In this document: one piece after another, positions 25,430-32,367 of the stretch | Position numbering within the stretch: the first letter of the stretch is position 1 | Layout of the letters: every line of letters begins with the position of its first letter | Assembly: GCA_022827055.1 (NCBI GenBank) | Contig: JAJDTR010000083.1 | Span: 1-64,000 of the forward strand | Source: Candidatus Poribacteria bacterium | GTDB taxonomy: Bacteria > Poribacteria > WGA-4E > JAJDTR01 | Direction: 5' to 3' | DNA: 64,000 nucleotides | Notes under the pieces: model-generated | Told to the model about the DNA's origin: nothing | What the model saw: only the letters and a program-made list of their open reading frames with translations | The model's database searches: none | Position numbers and translations under genes: made by a program

Positions 25430-25611
25430 ACAGGTACGCAGATGACAAATATAAAAACGCGAAAAAACTTCCTACACATGACCAGAATTGCTTTGCTATC
25501 GATTATCCAAACAGGCTCTTAACCTTGCCCTTCGTCATCCCTCCATAATGCGCCCTCCAATAGAAATCCCTTCCAACCCGCCTGAAAAGAGATACCACCT
25601 AGCTAATCCTA

Positions 25612-25657
25612 ATCCGCGCAATCAGCGTAATCCGTTTAATCCGCGATTCAGACAATT
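25612..25657. repeat. AATCCGCG/AATCCGTTT short tandem block
   Basis: Runs of AATCCGCG, AATCAGCG, AATCCGTTT and AATCCGCG with a period of about 11-12 bases, an intergenic low-complexity repeat. Confidence 0.5.
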
Positions 25658-25731
25658 GCCAAAATACACCAATTTTATATATCTTTCTTTTGGCGAATAG
25701 ACCGATCATCTGACTCAGCGTTAAAAAATAC

Positions 25732-25760
25732 TTGACATTTATGTTGCTTTAAGCTACAAT
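25732..25760 (+). promoter_or_regulatory. Promoter with embedded palindrome for the RelE/Xre pair
   Basis: TTGACA (25732-25737), 17 bases, TACAAT (25755-25760). The palindrome GCTTTAAGC (25746-25754) fills the end of the spacer and could be the antitoxin operator. ATG follows the -10 box by only ten bases, so the 5' leader is about four bases or absent. Confidence 0.7.
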
Positions 25761-25770
25761 ATGGGGTAGA

Positions 25771-26028
25771 ATGTATAAGGTTCAATACCGAGCAAGCGCG
25801 GCGAAAATGCTCCGGCGAATGCCGCGCAATGTAGCGAAGACCGTTGTGCGAAAGATTGACCAACTCGCCGTGTCGCCTTACGCGCCGAACAACAATGTAA
25901 CGCGCTTAAAAGGCGAGGAGGGATACCGGCTCAGAGTGGGGGATTGGCGCGTGTTATACGAGATTCATGACGATGTCCTCGTCATCGAAATCATCAAAAT
26001 TGGACCTAGGGGAGGTGTATACCGATGA
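25771..26028 (+). CDS. RelE/ParE-superfamily toxin
   Basis: 85-residue protein of the RelE/HigB fold, probably a ribosome-dependent mRNA interferase. Family features: YKVQYRASAAKMLRRMP at the N terminus, the basic helix NVAKTVVRKIDQL, and the C-terminal strands RLKGEEGYRLRVGDWRVLYE and LVIEIIKIGPRGGVYR, with the conserved Arg residues (RLRVGDWRV). It overlaps the antitoxin by ATGA at 26025-26028. Toxin-first order is the HigBA-like arrangement. The mRNA may be leaderless or have a very short leader, unusual and perhaps a means of lowering toxin synthesis. GGGG occurs just before ATG but would be largely outside the transcript. Confidence 0.92.
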   Translation: MYKVQYRASAAKMLRRMPRNVAKTVVRKIDQLAVSPYAPNNNVTRLKGEEGYRLRVGDWRVLYEIHDDVLVIEIIKIGPRGGVYR

Positions 26029-26384
26029 ATATTGAAACCGTCGAAAGACAGGGCAAGGAATACGTCCTTGTACCGAGAGAACAGTACAATCAATTTCTGG
26101 AAGATGCGGAGATGCTAAGGGACATTCGCGAGTTCCGCGAAGCCAAAACCATCAACGAGGAGACTTACCCCGGTGAGGTCGTCAATCGCCTGATACTCAA
26201 CGAGGAGAGTCCGATTCGCGTGTATCGCGACCATCGAGGCTTAACCCAGCAGCAACTGGCGGACAAGTGCGGCATTCAGCGCGCCTACTTGGCGGAGATC
26301 GAAACCGGTCGCAAGTCCGGCTCCGTCAAAACGCTGAAAGCCATCGCCGCTGCGCTTGATGTTGATTTAACCTCGATTTCGTGA
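26025..26384 (+). CDS. Xre-type HTH antitoxin
   Basis: 119-residue antitoxin. Residues 1-60 form the toxin-neutralising part (ETVERQGKEYVLVPREQYN), and residues about 60-115 hold an Xre helix-turn-helix: YRDHRGLTQQQLADKCGI then RAYLAEIETGRKSGS with the usual spacing. It overlaps the toxin gene by four bases, so translation is coupled. It is likely to bind the palindrome in the promoter and repress the operon together with toxin. Intact in length and motifs. It is followed by a repeat-rich gap that includes a strong hairpin at 26526-26561. Confidence 0.92.
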   Translation: MNIETVERQGKEYVLVPREQYNQFLEDAEMLRDIREFREAKTINEETYPGEVVNRLILNEESPIRVYRDHRGLTQQQLADKCGIQRAYLAEIETGRKSGSVKTLKAIAAALDVDLTSIS

Positions 26385-26446
26385 AGCGTAAAGGGAGAAA
26401 CGAGGACAGAATTTGCGTGGGATTCGGGACGGATTTTCTGAATGCT

Positions 26447-26470
26447 AATGCGTAATACGTAGTGCGTAAA
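26447..26470. repeat. AATGCGTAATACGTAGTGCGTAAA repeat copy
   Basis: Member of the TACG/ATGCGTAAT family between the Xre antitoxin and the convergent minus-strand gene. Confidence 0.55.
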
Positions 26471-26525
26471 GAAAAAGATTCGGGCATTACCGCAGATGGT
26501 CCCCCGATTCCCTTCAATTTAGACT

Positions 26526-26561
26526 GGGGTTTAGGAACGCAGATGTGCGTTCCTAAACCCC
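26526..26561. repeat. 16-bp inverted repeat with GGAACGCAGAT core
   Basis: GGGGTTTAGGAACGCA (26526-26541) pairs perfectly with TGCGTTCCTAAACCCC (26546-26561) around GATG. A second palindrome with the same core lies at 39162-39189. Both sit between convergent genes, so they may act as bidirectional terminators. Confidence 0.75.
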
Positions 26562-26598
26562 GTTTAATCCCATAATCTGAGATGCGTTCCACTCGCAT

Positions 26599-26913
26599 TC
26601 AACTCTTAGATTTCTTGGTATCTGCGACAACTAACTCAAACTCGGCATTATCTCGCTGGGCAGCACTACGTCTAAACGTTGAATGCTGTTCTTCATGAGA
26701 ATTTATTGTACTCTCGGTTTCAACTTCGATGATTCTAGTAGCATCATCTTGAGTTGCAAGAATGTCAGGAATTCTCTCGTCTTGACCAATTGGTTCGGGC
26801 TGGTCGAAATTCGGTAAGTCAGCCTGAACTTCCCAGCCATCAGCTTCAAGCTTATTTGCAAGATCAAGAACGAGATTATCGTGCGCGGATTGGTTTTTGG
26901 GGTTTCTGCTCAT
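26599..26913 (-). CDS. Small PD-(D/E)XK-nuclease-like protein of unknown function
   Basis: 104-residue protein with a strong GAGGAGG site eight bases before ATG 26913. No name recognised. The pattern LEADGWEVQADLPNFDQPEPI, then RIPDILATQD, then IIEVETEST resembles the core of restriction-like endonucleases (Asp, then Glu-x-Glu in place of Glu-x-Lys) as often seen in predicted nuclease and DNA-binding components of defence islands. The Lys of the active site is not evident in the segment, so catalysis is uncertain. The remainder is polar. It lies on the minus strand, convergent with the RelE/Xre operon, and is 264 bases from the next minus-strand gene. Confidence 0.7.
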   Translation of the reverse strand: MSRNPKNQSAHDNLVLDLANKLEADGWEVQADLPNFDQPEPIGQDERIPDILATQDDATRIIEVETESTINSHEEQHSTFRRSAAQRDNAEFELVVADTKKSKS

Positions 26914-27177
26914 ACTTGAATCCTCCTCTTGGGAAAAATTAACTTAATCTGTGAAAAATTCGGACTTAAACCCAGAAATTGAGAACTGCATTAGCCAACA
27001 AGATGGTTAACGCACGCCGTTTTCAGTGCCAGGCCGGAAATCTTATCCTCATCAAGAATGCCAAGCAACTACTTTGGAAACTCTAGAAAAATAGATTTCG
27101 GACAATAAAGTGTTGCATGAATTATTGAGGACAGCAGGAAGAGCCATACTGTCCCCGGTGATGTTTCGCAGCTTCGT

Positions 27178-27528
27178 TTACCACGGCAGATTAACCGCTA
27201 TGGAAGGAGCGTTGGGAAATCGATCGCCTACCAGTGGATTGAGTTGTTGAGCAAGGTAGGCTTCTACTCCGTCAAGCAAGTGTTCCTGTATGCTGGCCCA
27301 CGTTACAAACAAGCCATGTTGCTTGTAAGCTTGAACTTCAGGATCTAGGCGGTGTGCCGCGATCCTATCTTTGATGAATCCTTGACCGACTCTAACTGTC
27401 TTCGGATTATTGCCGCTATGCCAAATGACATAGACCCCGGTCATGCTGTCAAAGTGGTTATCGGTTAAGTCTACCGTGTTGAGTTTGCACCAGATGTGAC
27501 CGTCACATCTGTTCCAAGTGACCTGCAT
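27178..27528 (-). CDS. GIY-YIG-like small nuclease-domain protein
   Basis: 116-residue protein with AGGAGG at good distance from ATG 27528. The motif order fits the GIY-YIG superfamily: GVYVIW (first strand), KTVRVGQGFIKDRIAAHR (second strand, Gly, Arg and His of the core) and GVEAYLAQQLNPLVG with a Glu and Asn-Pro in the positions of the metal site. Arrangement and length resemble short stand-alone domains of the family rather than UvrC or homing nucleases. It is transcribed divergently from the Xre regulator and a minus-strand promoter is visible at 27569-27598. DNA substrate and role unknown; location in a defence-rich region hints at DNA processing. Confidence 0.65.
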   Translation of the reverse strand: MQVTWNRCDGHIWCKLNTVDLTDNHFDSMTGVYVIWHSGNNPKTVRVGQGFIKDRIAAHRLDPEVQAYKQHGLFVTWASIQEHLLDGVEAYLAQQLNPLVGDRFPNAPSIAVNLPW

Positions 27529-27568
27529 TTTGGTATTCCTCCTACGAATAGTTTTCTATAACAAACAT

Positions 27569-27598
27569 ATTTTACACTATTGCGAACAGTCGTGTCAA
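27569..27598 (-). promoter_or_regulatory. Minus-strand promoter of the GIY-YIG gene
   Basis: TTGACA (27598-27593), 18 bases, TAAAAT (27574-27569). Its -35 box is only seven bases from the divergent plus-strand -35 box, so one repressor could control both. Confidence 0.65.
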
Positions 27599-27605
27599 GT
27601 AATAT

Positions 27606-27634
27606 TTGAAATAACTAACAATTTAGTTTATAAT
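27606..27634 (+). promoter_or_regulatory. Promoter and dyad operator of the Xre/ImmA pair
   Basis: TTGAAA (27606-27611), 17 bases, TATAAT (27629-27634). Between them AACTAA (27613-27618), CAAT, TTAGTT (27623-27628) form a perfect dyad, a likely autoregulatory operator for the Xre protein. Confidence 0.75.
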
Positions 27635-27670
27635 TCTTAACATGCTTACCAAAAATAGAGAGAGATTTGT

Positions 27671-28084
27671 ATGGACTTGAATCAGAAGATTAAACAACTG
27701 AGAGAGGAAAAAGCATTATCACTAAGTAAGCTGGCAGAAACCGCAGGTGTATCCAAAGCCTATTTGTCGCAACTCGAAAATAGTGTGAGCAAACAACCTT
27801 CTGCTGAGATTCTGTTCAAAATCGCCTCAGCACTCGGTACAACCATTGCTGACCTCTTGGACAAACCGGTTCGTGTTAGTTCGGACAACTTTCTTAAGCT
27901 TGGAGAAGACGAGATGCCCTACGGATTACGCGAATTGATTAATAAGCGAGGAAAGGATCTTGACATTCGCGAAGAGGATGTAAAGATGCTGATGAATATT
28001 CAGTATCGTGGTAAACACCCCAAGAGTATAGACGATTGGGAATACGTTTTACGAACAATTAGATTGGTGGTAGATGAAAAATGA
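27671..28084 (+). CDS. Xre-family transcriptional regulator
   Basis: 137-residue DNA-binding protein. The first 65 residues form the helix-turn-helix: LREEKALSLSKLAETAGVSK and AYLSQLENSVSKQPSAEIL, followed by IASALGTTIADLLDKP. The C-terminal half has no recognised domain but may bind the partner. It overlaps the following peptidase gene by ATGA (28081-28084). Such regulator/ImmA pairs respond to stress: the peptidase cleaves the repressor and switches on neighbouring genes, as with ImmR/ImmA of ICEBs1. Here the target could include the operon itself, the divergent GIY-YIG gene and perhaps the downstream restriction operon. Confidence 0.92.
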   Translation: MDLNQKIKQLREEKALSLSKLAETAGVSKAYLSQLENSVSKQPSAEILFKIASALGTTIADLLDKPVRVSSDNFLKLGEDEMPYGLRELINKRGKDLDIREEDVKMLMNIQYRGKHPKSIDDWEYVLRTIRLVVDEK

Positions 28085-29028
28085 AACGTAAATTCGTAAA
28101 AGTGGGACGAGACGTTTATTCTCATTCCCTAGTCGTAGGCCTCATTGAACGGTATCATGGGATTTCTCAAGACCCTAAGGAAATTATGCGAAGCCTAGTC
28201 CGAGGCAGACTTGATGCGGCTAGGGATTTTGGATGGGGCGGTCCGCCCTTCGACCCACGAGTTCTTGCTTCTACCATGGGGATTCATGCCGAAGGATCTA
28301 GAAAGCTGACTCTTAGCGATGATGCAGAACTGCATCCCACCTCTAATGGAAAGTTAGTAATCAGGTACAATCCCGACAGACCAAAAGCTCGACAAAACTT
28401 CTCAATTGCACATGAGATTAGCCACACCTTTTTTCCAAACTATCAAGACCAGATTAATGCGCGGTATAGGTTTGAAACATACGATCCTCATAATGAGCTA
28501 GAATTGTTGTGCGATGTTGGAGCAAGCGAGATTATCTTACCTTCGCCTGAGTTTGATTCAGATGTCTCTCAAAAAGGAATTTCACTATCATCGCTTAAGA
28601 GCCTCTCGACGCGCTACGAAGCTTCCCCAGAGGCTACTGCTATTCGAATGATTGGAACAAGCATTTGTCCTTGTGCACTTCTAGTTCTAGATTTCGAGCA
28701 CAAACCAGTTGAGTTATCTCAGATTGAAGCGGCAAAGTACCAACTAAGTTTGTTCGATGAGGGCCCTCCGAGGACGCCATCAACGAAACTACGCGTGCAA
28801 TATTGCGTCTCCTCGAAGCGGTTCTCGACGTTTATCCCAAAGCATAAGTCAATAGACGAGTCATGTGCCTTATACGATGTATCAGTAAACACAGAAGAAT
28901 ACCGAGGGAACGTACGTTTTCCTCTAGAATACCAAGAGTTGGAATTCTATGCAGAAGCGATGGCAATCCCTAGTAGGTTCGATTCTGACTTGGGTTCTCG
29001 TGTCCTAGCAATCCTATTGCTACAATGA
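28081..29028 (+). CDS. ImmA/IrrE-family zinc metallopeptidase
   Basis: 315-residue protein of peptidase family M78. The zinc site is FSIAHEISHTFFPNYQD (His-Glu-x-x-His, about residues 117-121), and the third ligand lies in the downstream helix NELELLCDVGASEIILPSPEF (Glu or Asp). The C-terminal 120 residues are uncharacterised but contain a Cys-bearing segment CPCALLVLDF. It is translationally coupled to the Xre repressor upstream, which is its likely substrate. ImmA-type enzymes control horizontally acquired elements and stress regulons; in this place the pair could gate the type I restriction operon that starts 127 bases downstream. Confidence 0.9.
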   Translation: MKRKFVKVGRDVYSHSLVVGLIERYHGISQDPKEIMRSLVRGRLDAARDFGWGGPPFDPRVLASTMGIHAEGSRKLTLSDDAELHPTSNGKLVIRYNPDRPKARQNFSIAHEISHTFFPNYQDQINARYRFETYDPHNELELLCDVGASEIILPSPEFDSDVSQKGISLSSLKSLSTRYEASPEATAIRMIGTSICPCALLVLDFEHKPVELSQIEAAKYQLSLFDEGPPRTPSTKLRVQYCVSSKRFSTFIPKHKSIDESCALYDVSVNTEEYRGNVRFPLEYQELEFYAEAMAIPSRFDSDLGSRVLAILLLQ

Positions 29029-29155
29029 TATTATTTCTGCTTAAACTTAAAAGGCACGAAGAGCTGATGCGGCATAATATGAATCCCTGACATGCACTGT
29101 TACGCTTGTTAGCTTGCGGAAATTCCTCACACGATCTCTTGAAGGAGAGCGACGT

Positions 29156-30796
29156 TTGCCAAAAACTCAAACCACCACCGACCCGCCCCAATCAAACATT
29201 GAATTTCCCAGCCCGGAACAGGAAGAATTGGACATCTCTACGCTGGAGACCTGGCTGTGGGATGCCGCCTGCGCAATTCGCGGAGCGACCGACGCATCAA
29301 AATTCAAGGATTTCATCCTGCCTCTAATCTTCTACAAGCGGCTCTCCGATGTGTTCGATGACGAATTTGCCGAGCAGGCGGCGGAATTTGGCGGTGAAGC
29401 AACGGCGCGGGACATTATCGAAGCCGACCACGAAGACGCGCTCAAGTCGGAGCGCGGCTCGATTGTGCGTTTCTATATCCCGCAAAAGTACAGTTGGAAG
29501 CAACTCCGCAACCATCCGGCAGACGGCGGTTTGGGTGAGTTCGTCACCGAAGCCATGCGCGAGGTTGCTCGCACGAATCCGCTGCTGCGCGGCGTCCTTG
29601 ATGTGCGCGACTTTAACGAGCAGCAGAGCGGGCAGCGCATCCTAGACGACGACCGGCTGGAAGCCCTAATTGAGGTGTTGAGTCGATACCGTCTTGGGTT
29701 GAAAAATACTGAACCGGACATTCTGGGGCGCGCCTACGAGTACCTGTTGCGGAAATTTGCCGAGGACGGAGGGCAAAGCGCCGGTGAGTTCTATACCCCG
29801 AAAGAGGTCGGCTGGTTAATGGCACGAATCATCAACCCCGAACCGTACACCACCATCTACGATCCGACGTGCGGATCGGGCGGTCTGCTGATTAAACCCC
29901 GCCTGCTATTTGAGGGTGCCCATCCCGACAAAGAGGGTCAAGCCCCGAAAATCTATGGACAGGAGTTGACCGCTACCACCTACGCCATGGCGAAGATGAA
30001 CGCCTTTCTCCACGATTTCATCGGCGCCGAACTACATATCGGTGACACCTTCCGCAATCCTCGGCTTGTTGCCGATGACTCGACGCTACAACGCTTTGAT
30101 TATGTCCTTGCCAATCCGATGTGGAATCAGAAGGAGTACGACGAGGCTTTCTACGCTAATGACCGGTGGAGTCGGTTTACTTACGGCGCGCCACCGAGTT
30201 CGTCGGCGGATTGGGCGTGGGTTCAACATATGCTGGCGTCCCTGAAAGCCAATGGACGCGCCACGATTGTGCTGGATACCGGCGCCGTATCCCGCGGTTC
30301 CGGCAACAAAAACACCAACCGAGAACGGGATATTCGGAAAGGGTTTGTGGAGAATGACTTAATTGAAGGCGTAATACTCCTTCCCGAAAACCTGTTCTAT
30401 AACACTAGCGCACCGGGCATCATTCTGCTTTTGAACCGGGACAAACCGATGGAGCGCAAAGAACAGATTCTGCTCATCAACCTTTCCAAGTATTTCGAGA
30501 AACAGACACCCAAAAACGCCTTGACTGACAAAGGGATTGACACTGCGTCGGATGTCTATCGTGCGTGGGAATCGCGTGAGAAGTTGAGTGCCGTTATCAC
30601 CCTCGAAGATGCGCGAAAAACGGATTATAATCTGAGTCCTTCCCAGTTTGTAGATGTAGGAGATAAGGTCGAACACCGCCCAGTGCACGAAATCTTAGCA
30701 GACTTAATGGAAGCGCGAATCTCCCGGGAAAAGACGGATAAACACTTGGAAGACCTTTTAGCCCAACTTAAACTAACTAGTGAGGCATTGGAATGA
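29156..30796 (+). CDS. hsdM: Type I restriction-modification system, adenine methyltransferase subunit
   Basis: 546-residue modification subunit that methylates adenine N6 within the site read by HsdS. Start TTG 29156 has AAGGAG eight bases upstream; the frame extends to 29114 without one. The N-terminal helical domain (TLETWLWDAACAIRG, KDFILPLIFYKRLSDVF) is typical. The AdoMet loop is DPTCGSGGLLIKPR (about residue 236) and the catalytic motif IV reads ANPMWNQKEY (about 320), the NPPF/NPPY motif in its Asn-Pro-Met-Trp form. The C terminus is helical. It overlaps hsdS by ATGA. Length is usual. Confidence 0.96.
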   Translation: MPKTQTTTDPPQSNIEFPSPEQEELDISTLETWLWDAACAIRGATDASKFKDFILPLIFYKRLSDVFDDEFAEQAAEFGGEATARDIIEADHEDALKSERGSIVRFYIPQKYSWKQLRNHPADGGLGEFVTEAMREVARTNPLLRGVLDVRDFNEQQSGQRILDDDRLEALIEVLSRYRLGLKNTEPDILGRAYEYLLRKFAEDGGQSAGEFYTPKEVGWLMARIINPEPYTTIYDPTCGSGGLLIKPRLLFEGAHPDKEGQAPKIYGQELTATTYAMAKMNAFLHDFIGAELHIGDTFRNPRLVADDSTLQRFDYVLANPMWNQKEYDEAFYANDRWSRFTYGAPPSSSADWAWVQHMLASLKANGRATIVLDTGAVSRGSGNKNTNRERDIRKGFVENDLIEGVILLPENLFYNTSAPGIILLLNRDKPMERKEQILLINLSKYFEKQTPKNALTDKGIDTASDVYRAWESREKLSAVITLEDARKTDYNLSPSQFVDVGDKVEHRPVHEILADLMEARISREKTDKHLEDLLAQLKLTSEALE

Positions 30797-32052
30797 ACAA
30801 TCTAAATTTGCCGGAACACTGGGAAATGCAAAGGTTGGGTGAAGTAGCAGACATCTTCAAGGGGGGAACTCCAAAACGTAGTGTGGAGGAATATTTTCAG
30901 GGCGACATTCCTTGGGCTATTCCCAGTGACATCACGGCTCTGGGGACTGCCTTGTACATTCATGATACGGTCACCCATATCTCGGAGGAAGCGCTCGGAA
31001 AAAGCGCCGCCAGACTCCTACCAGCGGGCACGGTTCTACTAACGAGTCGAGCGACAATTGGTGAGACAGCAATTCCGACGGTTCCGATGGCGACGAATCA
31101 AGGATTTGCAAACTTCCTCTGCAAAGAAATGCTCTTGAACACTTATCTTGCCTATTATTTAAGATATATCAAACAGAGGCTCAAAGATCTCGCAACTGGC
31201 AGCACATTCAAAGAGATTACAAAAGGAACGCTGCTGAACGTTGAAATCCCGCTTCCCTCACTTCCCGAACAACGCTCCATTGCCGCCGTTCTGGCTGCCA
31301 TCCAAGAAGCCAAGTTTGCCCGTCAAAAGGAGATTGCGTTAGAGCGCGAGCGCAAAGCGGCGTTGATGGATGTCCTCTTTTCTCACGGTACGAAGGGTGA
31401 ACCCCGCAAGCAGACGGAGATTGGGGAGATTCCTGAGAGTTGGCGTGTGGTGTCATTGGGGGAAGTAACGGATATTTTTAAGGGCGGGACACCAAAACGT
31501 AGTGTGGAAAAGTATTTCCAAGGTAATATTCCTTGGGCAATCCCCACTGATATCACTGCTTTGCGATCTGCCTTGTACATAGAAGACACAGCCACCCATA
31601 TTTCGGAGGAAGCACTTGGTAAAAGTGCTGCGAGACTCTTACCAGCGGGTACGGTCCTATTGACGAGTCGAGCGACGATAGGCGAAACTGCGATTCCAAC
31701 CGTTCCAATGGCTACAAATCAAGGGTTTGCGAACTTTCTTTGCAAAGGCCAGATATTGAACGTCTATCTTGCCTACTATTTGAGATACGTCAAAAAGCGA
31801 TTGATAGACCTTGCGAGCGGTAGCACGTTCAAAGAAGTAACAAAGGGTGCGCTGCTAAAAATAGAGATTCCACTTCCAACACTTTCTGAGCAAGGTGCTA
31901 TTGCTGAAATCCTAAAAGCCTTTGACGCCAAGACTGTCTCATATGAACAGGAAACCTGCCGATTGGACGAATTGTTTCACGCCATGCTTGAGGAACTAAT
32001 GACCGGGAAAAGATCTGCCACTCCACTGATTGATGTAGATTTGGCAAACTAA
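30793..32052 (+). CDS. hsdS: Type I specificity subunit with two near-identical target-recognition domains
   Basis: 419-residue DNA-sequence reader. It has two target domains, each followed by a coiled segment (central helix about 160-200, second from 375). Residues 15-160 and 222-367 can be aligned without gaps: 124 of 146 positions (85%) are identical, including an unbroken block from about residue 62 to 111. Typical HsdS proteins carry unrelated domains and read asymmetric bipartite sites; this one should read two copies of the same half-site, giving a palindromic bipartite target. Signature ends are IFKGGTPKRS and EIPLPSLPEQ/EIPLPTLSEQ. Start ATG 30793 overlaps the hsdM stop. Confidence 0.94.
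   Translation: MNNLNLPEHWEMQRLGEVADIFKGGTPKRSVEEYFQGDIPWAIPSDITALGTALYIHDTVTHISEEALGKSAARLLPAGTVLLTSRATIGETAIPTVPMATNQGFANFLCKEMLLNTYLAYYLRYIKQRLKDLATGSTFKEITKGTLLNVEIPLPSLPEQRSIAAVLAAIQEAKFARQKEIALERERKAALMDVLFSHGTKGEPRKQTEIGEIPESWRVVSLGEVTDIFKGGTPKRSVEKYFQGNIPWAIPTDITALRSALYIEDTATHISEEALGKSAARLLPAGTVLLTSRATIGETAIPTVPMATNQGFANFLCKGQILNVYLAYYLRYVKKRLIDLASGSTFKEVTKGALLKIEIPLPTLSEQGAIAEILKAFDAKTVSYEQETCRLDELFHAMLEELMTGKRSATPLIDVDLAN
30835..31272 (+). repeat. hsdS internal repeat, copy 1
   Basis: Codes for residues 15-160. It is a direct copy, diverged mostly at synonymous positions, of 31456-31893. Confidence 0.9.
31456..31893 (+). repeat. hsdS internal repeat, copy 2
   Basis: Codes for residues 222-367, 85% identical in protein to copy 1. 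The two copies could recombine to delete one domain and change specificity. Confidence 0.9.
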
Positions 32053-32068
32053 GGGACGAAACACCAAA

Positions 32069-32338
32069 ATGGCTGCACCAACTCTTCAATATTCACATGA
32101 AATCCTAGGAGTTCTCGGAAAAGAGGCAGACGAACTTGAGAAGGAAGCGCGTTTGCTACTCGCATTGAAATATTACAAAAACGGGCAACTCAGCAGCGGA
32201 CTCGCCGCCCAACTTGCGGGTATATCGCGGTCCGAGTTTACATACGTTCTTGGGAAGCACGGTCTATCGCCCTTCGGGGAAACACCTGAAGACCTTGAAG
32301 AATCGTTGGCAAATGCAAGAAATGCCAGTATTGATTGA
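32069..32338 (+). CDS. UPF0175 family small protein, orphan within the restriction operon
   Basis: 89-residue protein. The core ARLLLALKYYKNGQLSSGLA then AQLAGISRSEFTYVLGKHG is the UPF0175 pattern, a small helix-turn-helix-like fold usually found as antitoxin-like partner of PIN-domain toxins. No PIN gene is adjacent here; instead it lies 16 bases after hsdS and 29 bases before hsdR. Its role may be regulatory, for example delaying HsdR synthesis until modification is established, but that is inference. It is followed by a ribosome site for hsdR that overlaps its end region. Length is normal for the family. Confidence 0.78.
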   Translation: MAAPTLQYSHEILGVLGKEADELEKEARLLLALKYYKNGQLSSGLAAQLAGISRSEFTYVLGKHGLSPFGETPEDLEESLANARNASID

Positions 32339-32367
32339 CATCGTTTACCCTCGCTTCGGAGACAATC

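Larger units (their letters stand above)
25203..25731. other. Gene-free repeat-rich gap
   Basis: No gene is supported. It holds a TACG-type repeat at 25201-25217, three degenerate copies of a roughly 37-base repeat (25245-25429), and an AATCCGCG-rich block at 25612-25657. Confidence 0.65.
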
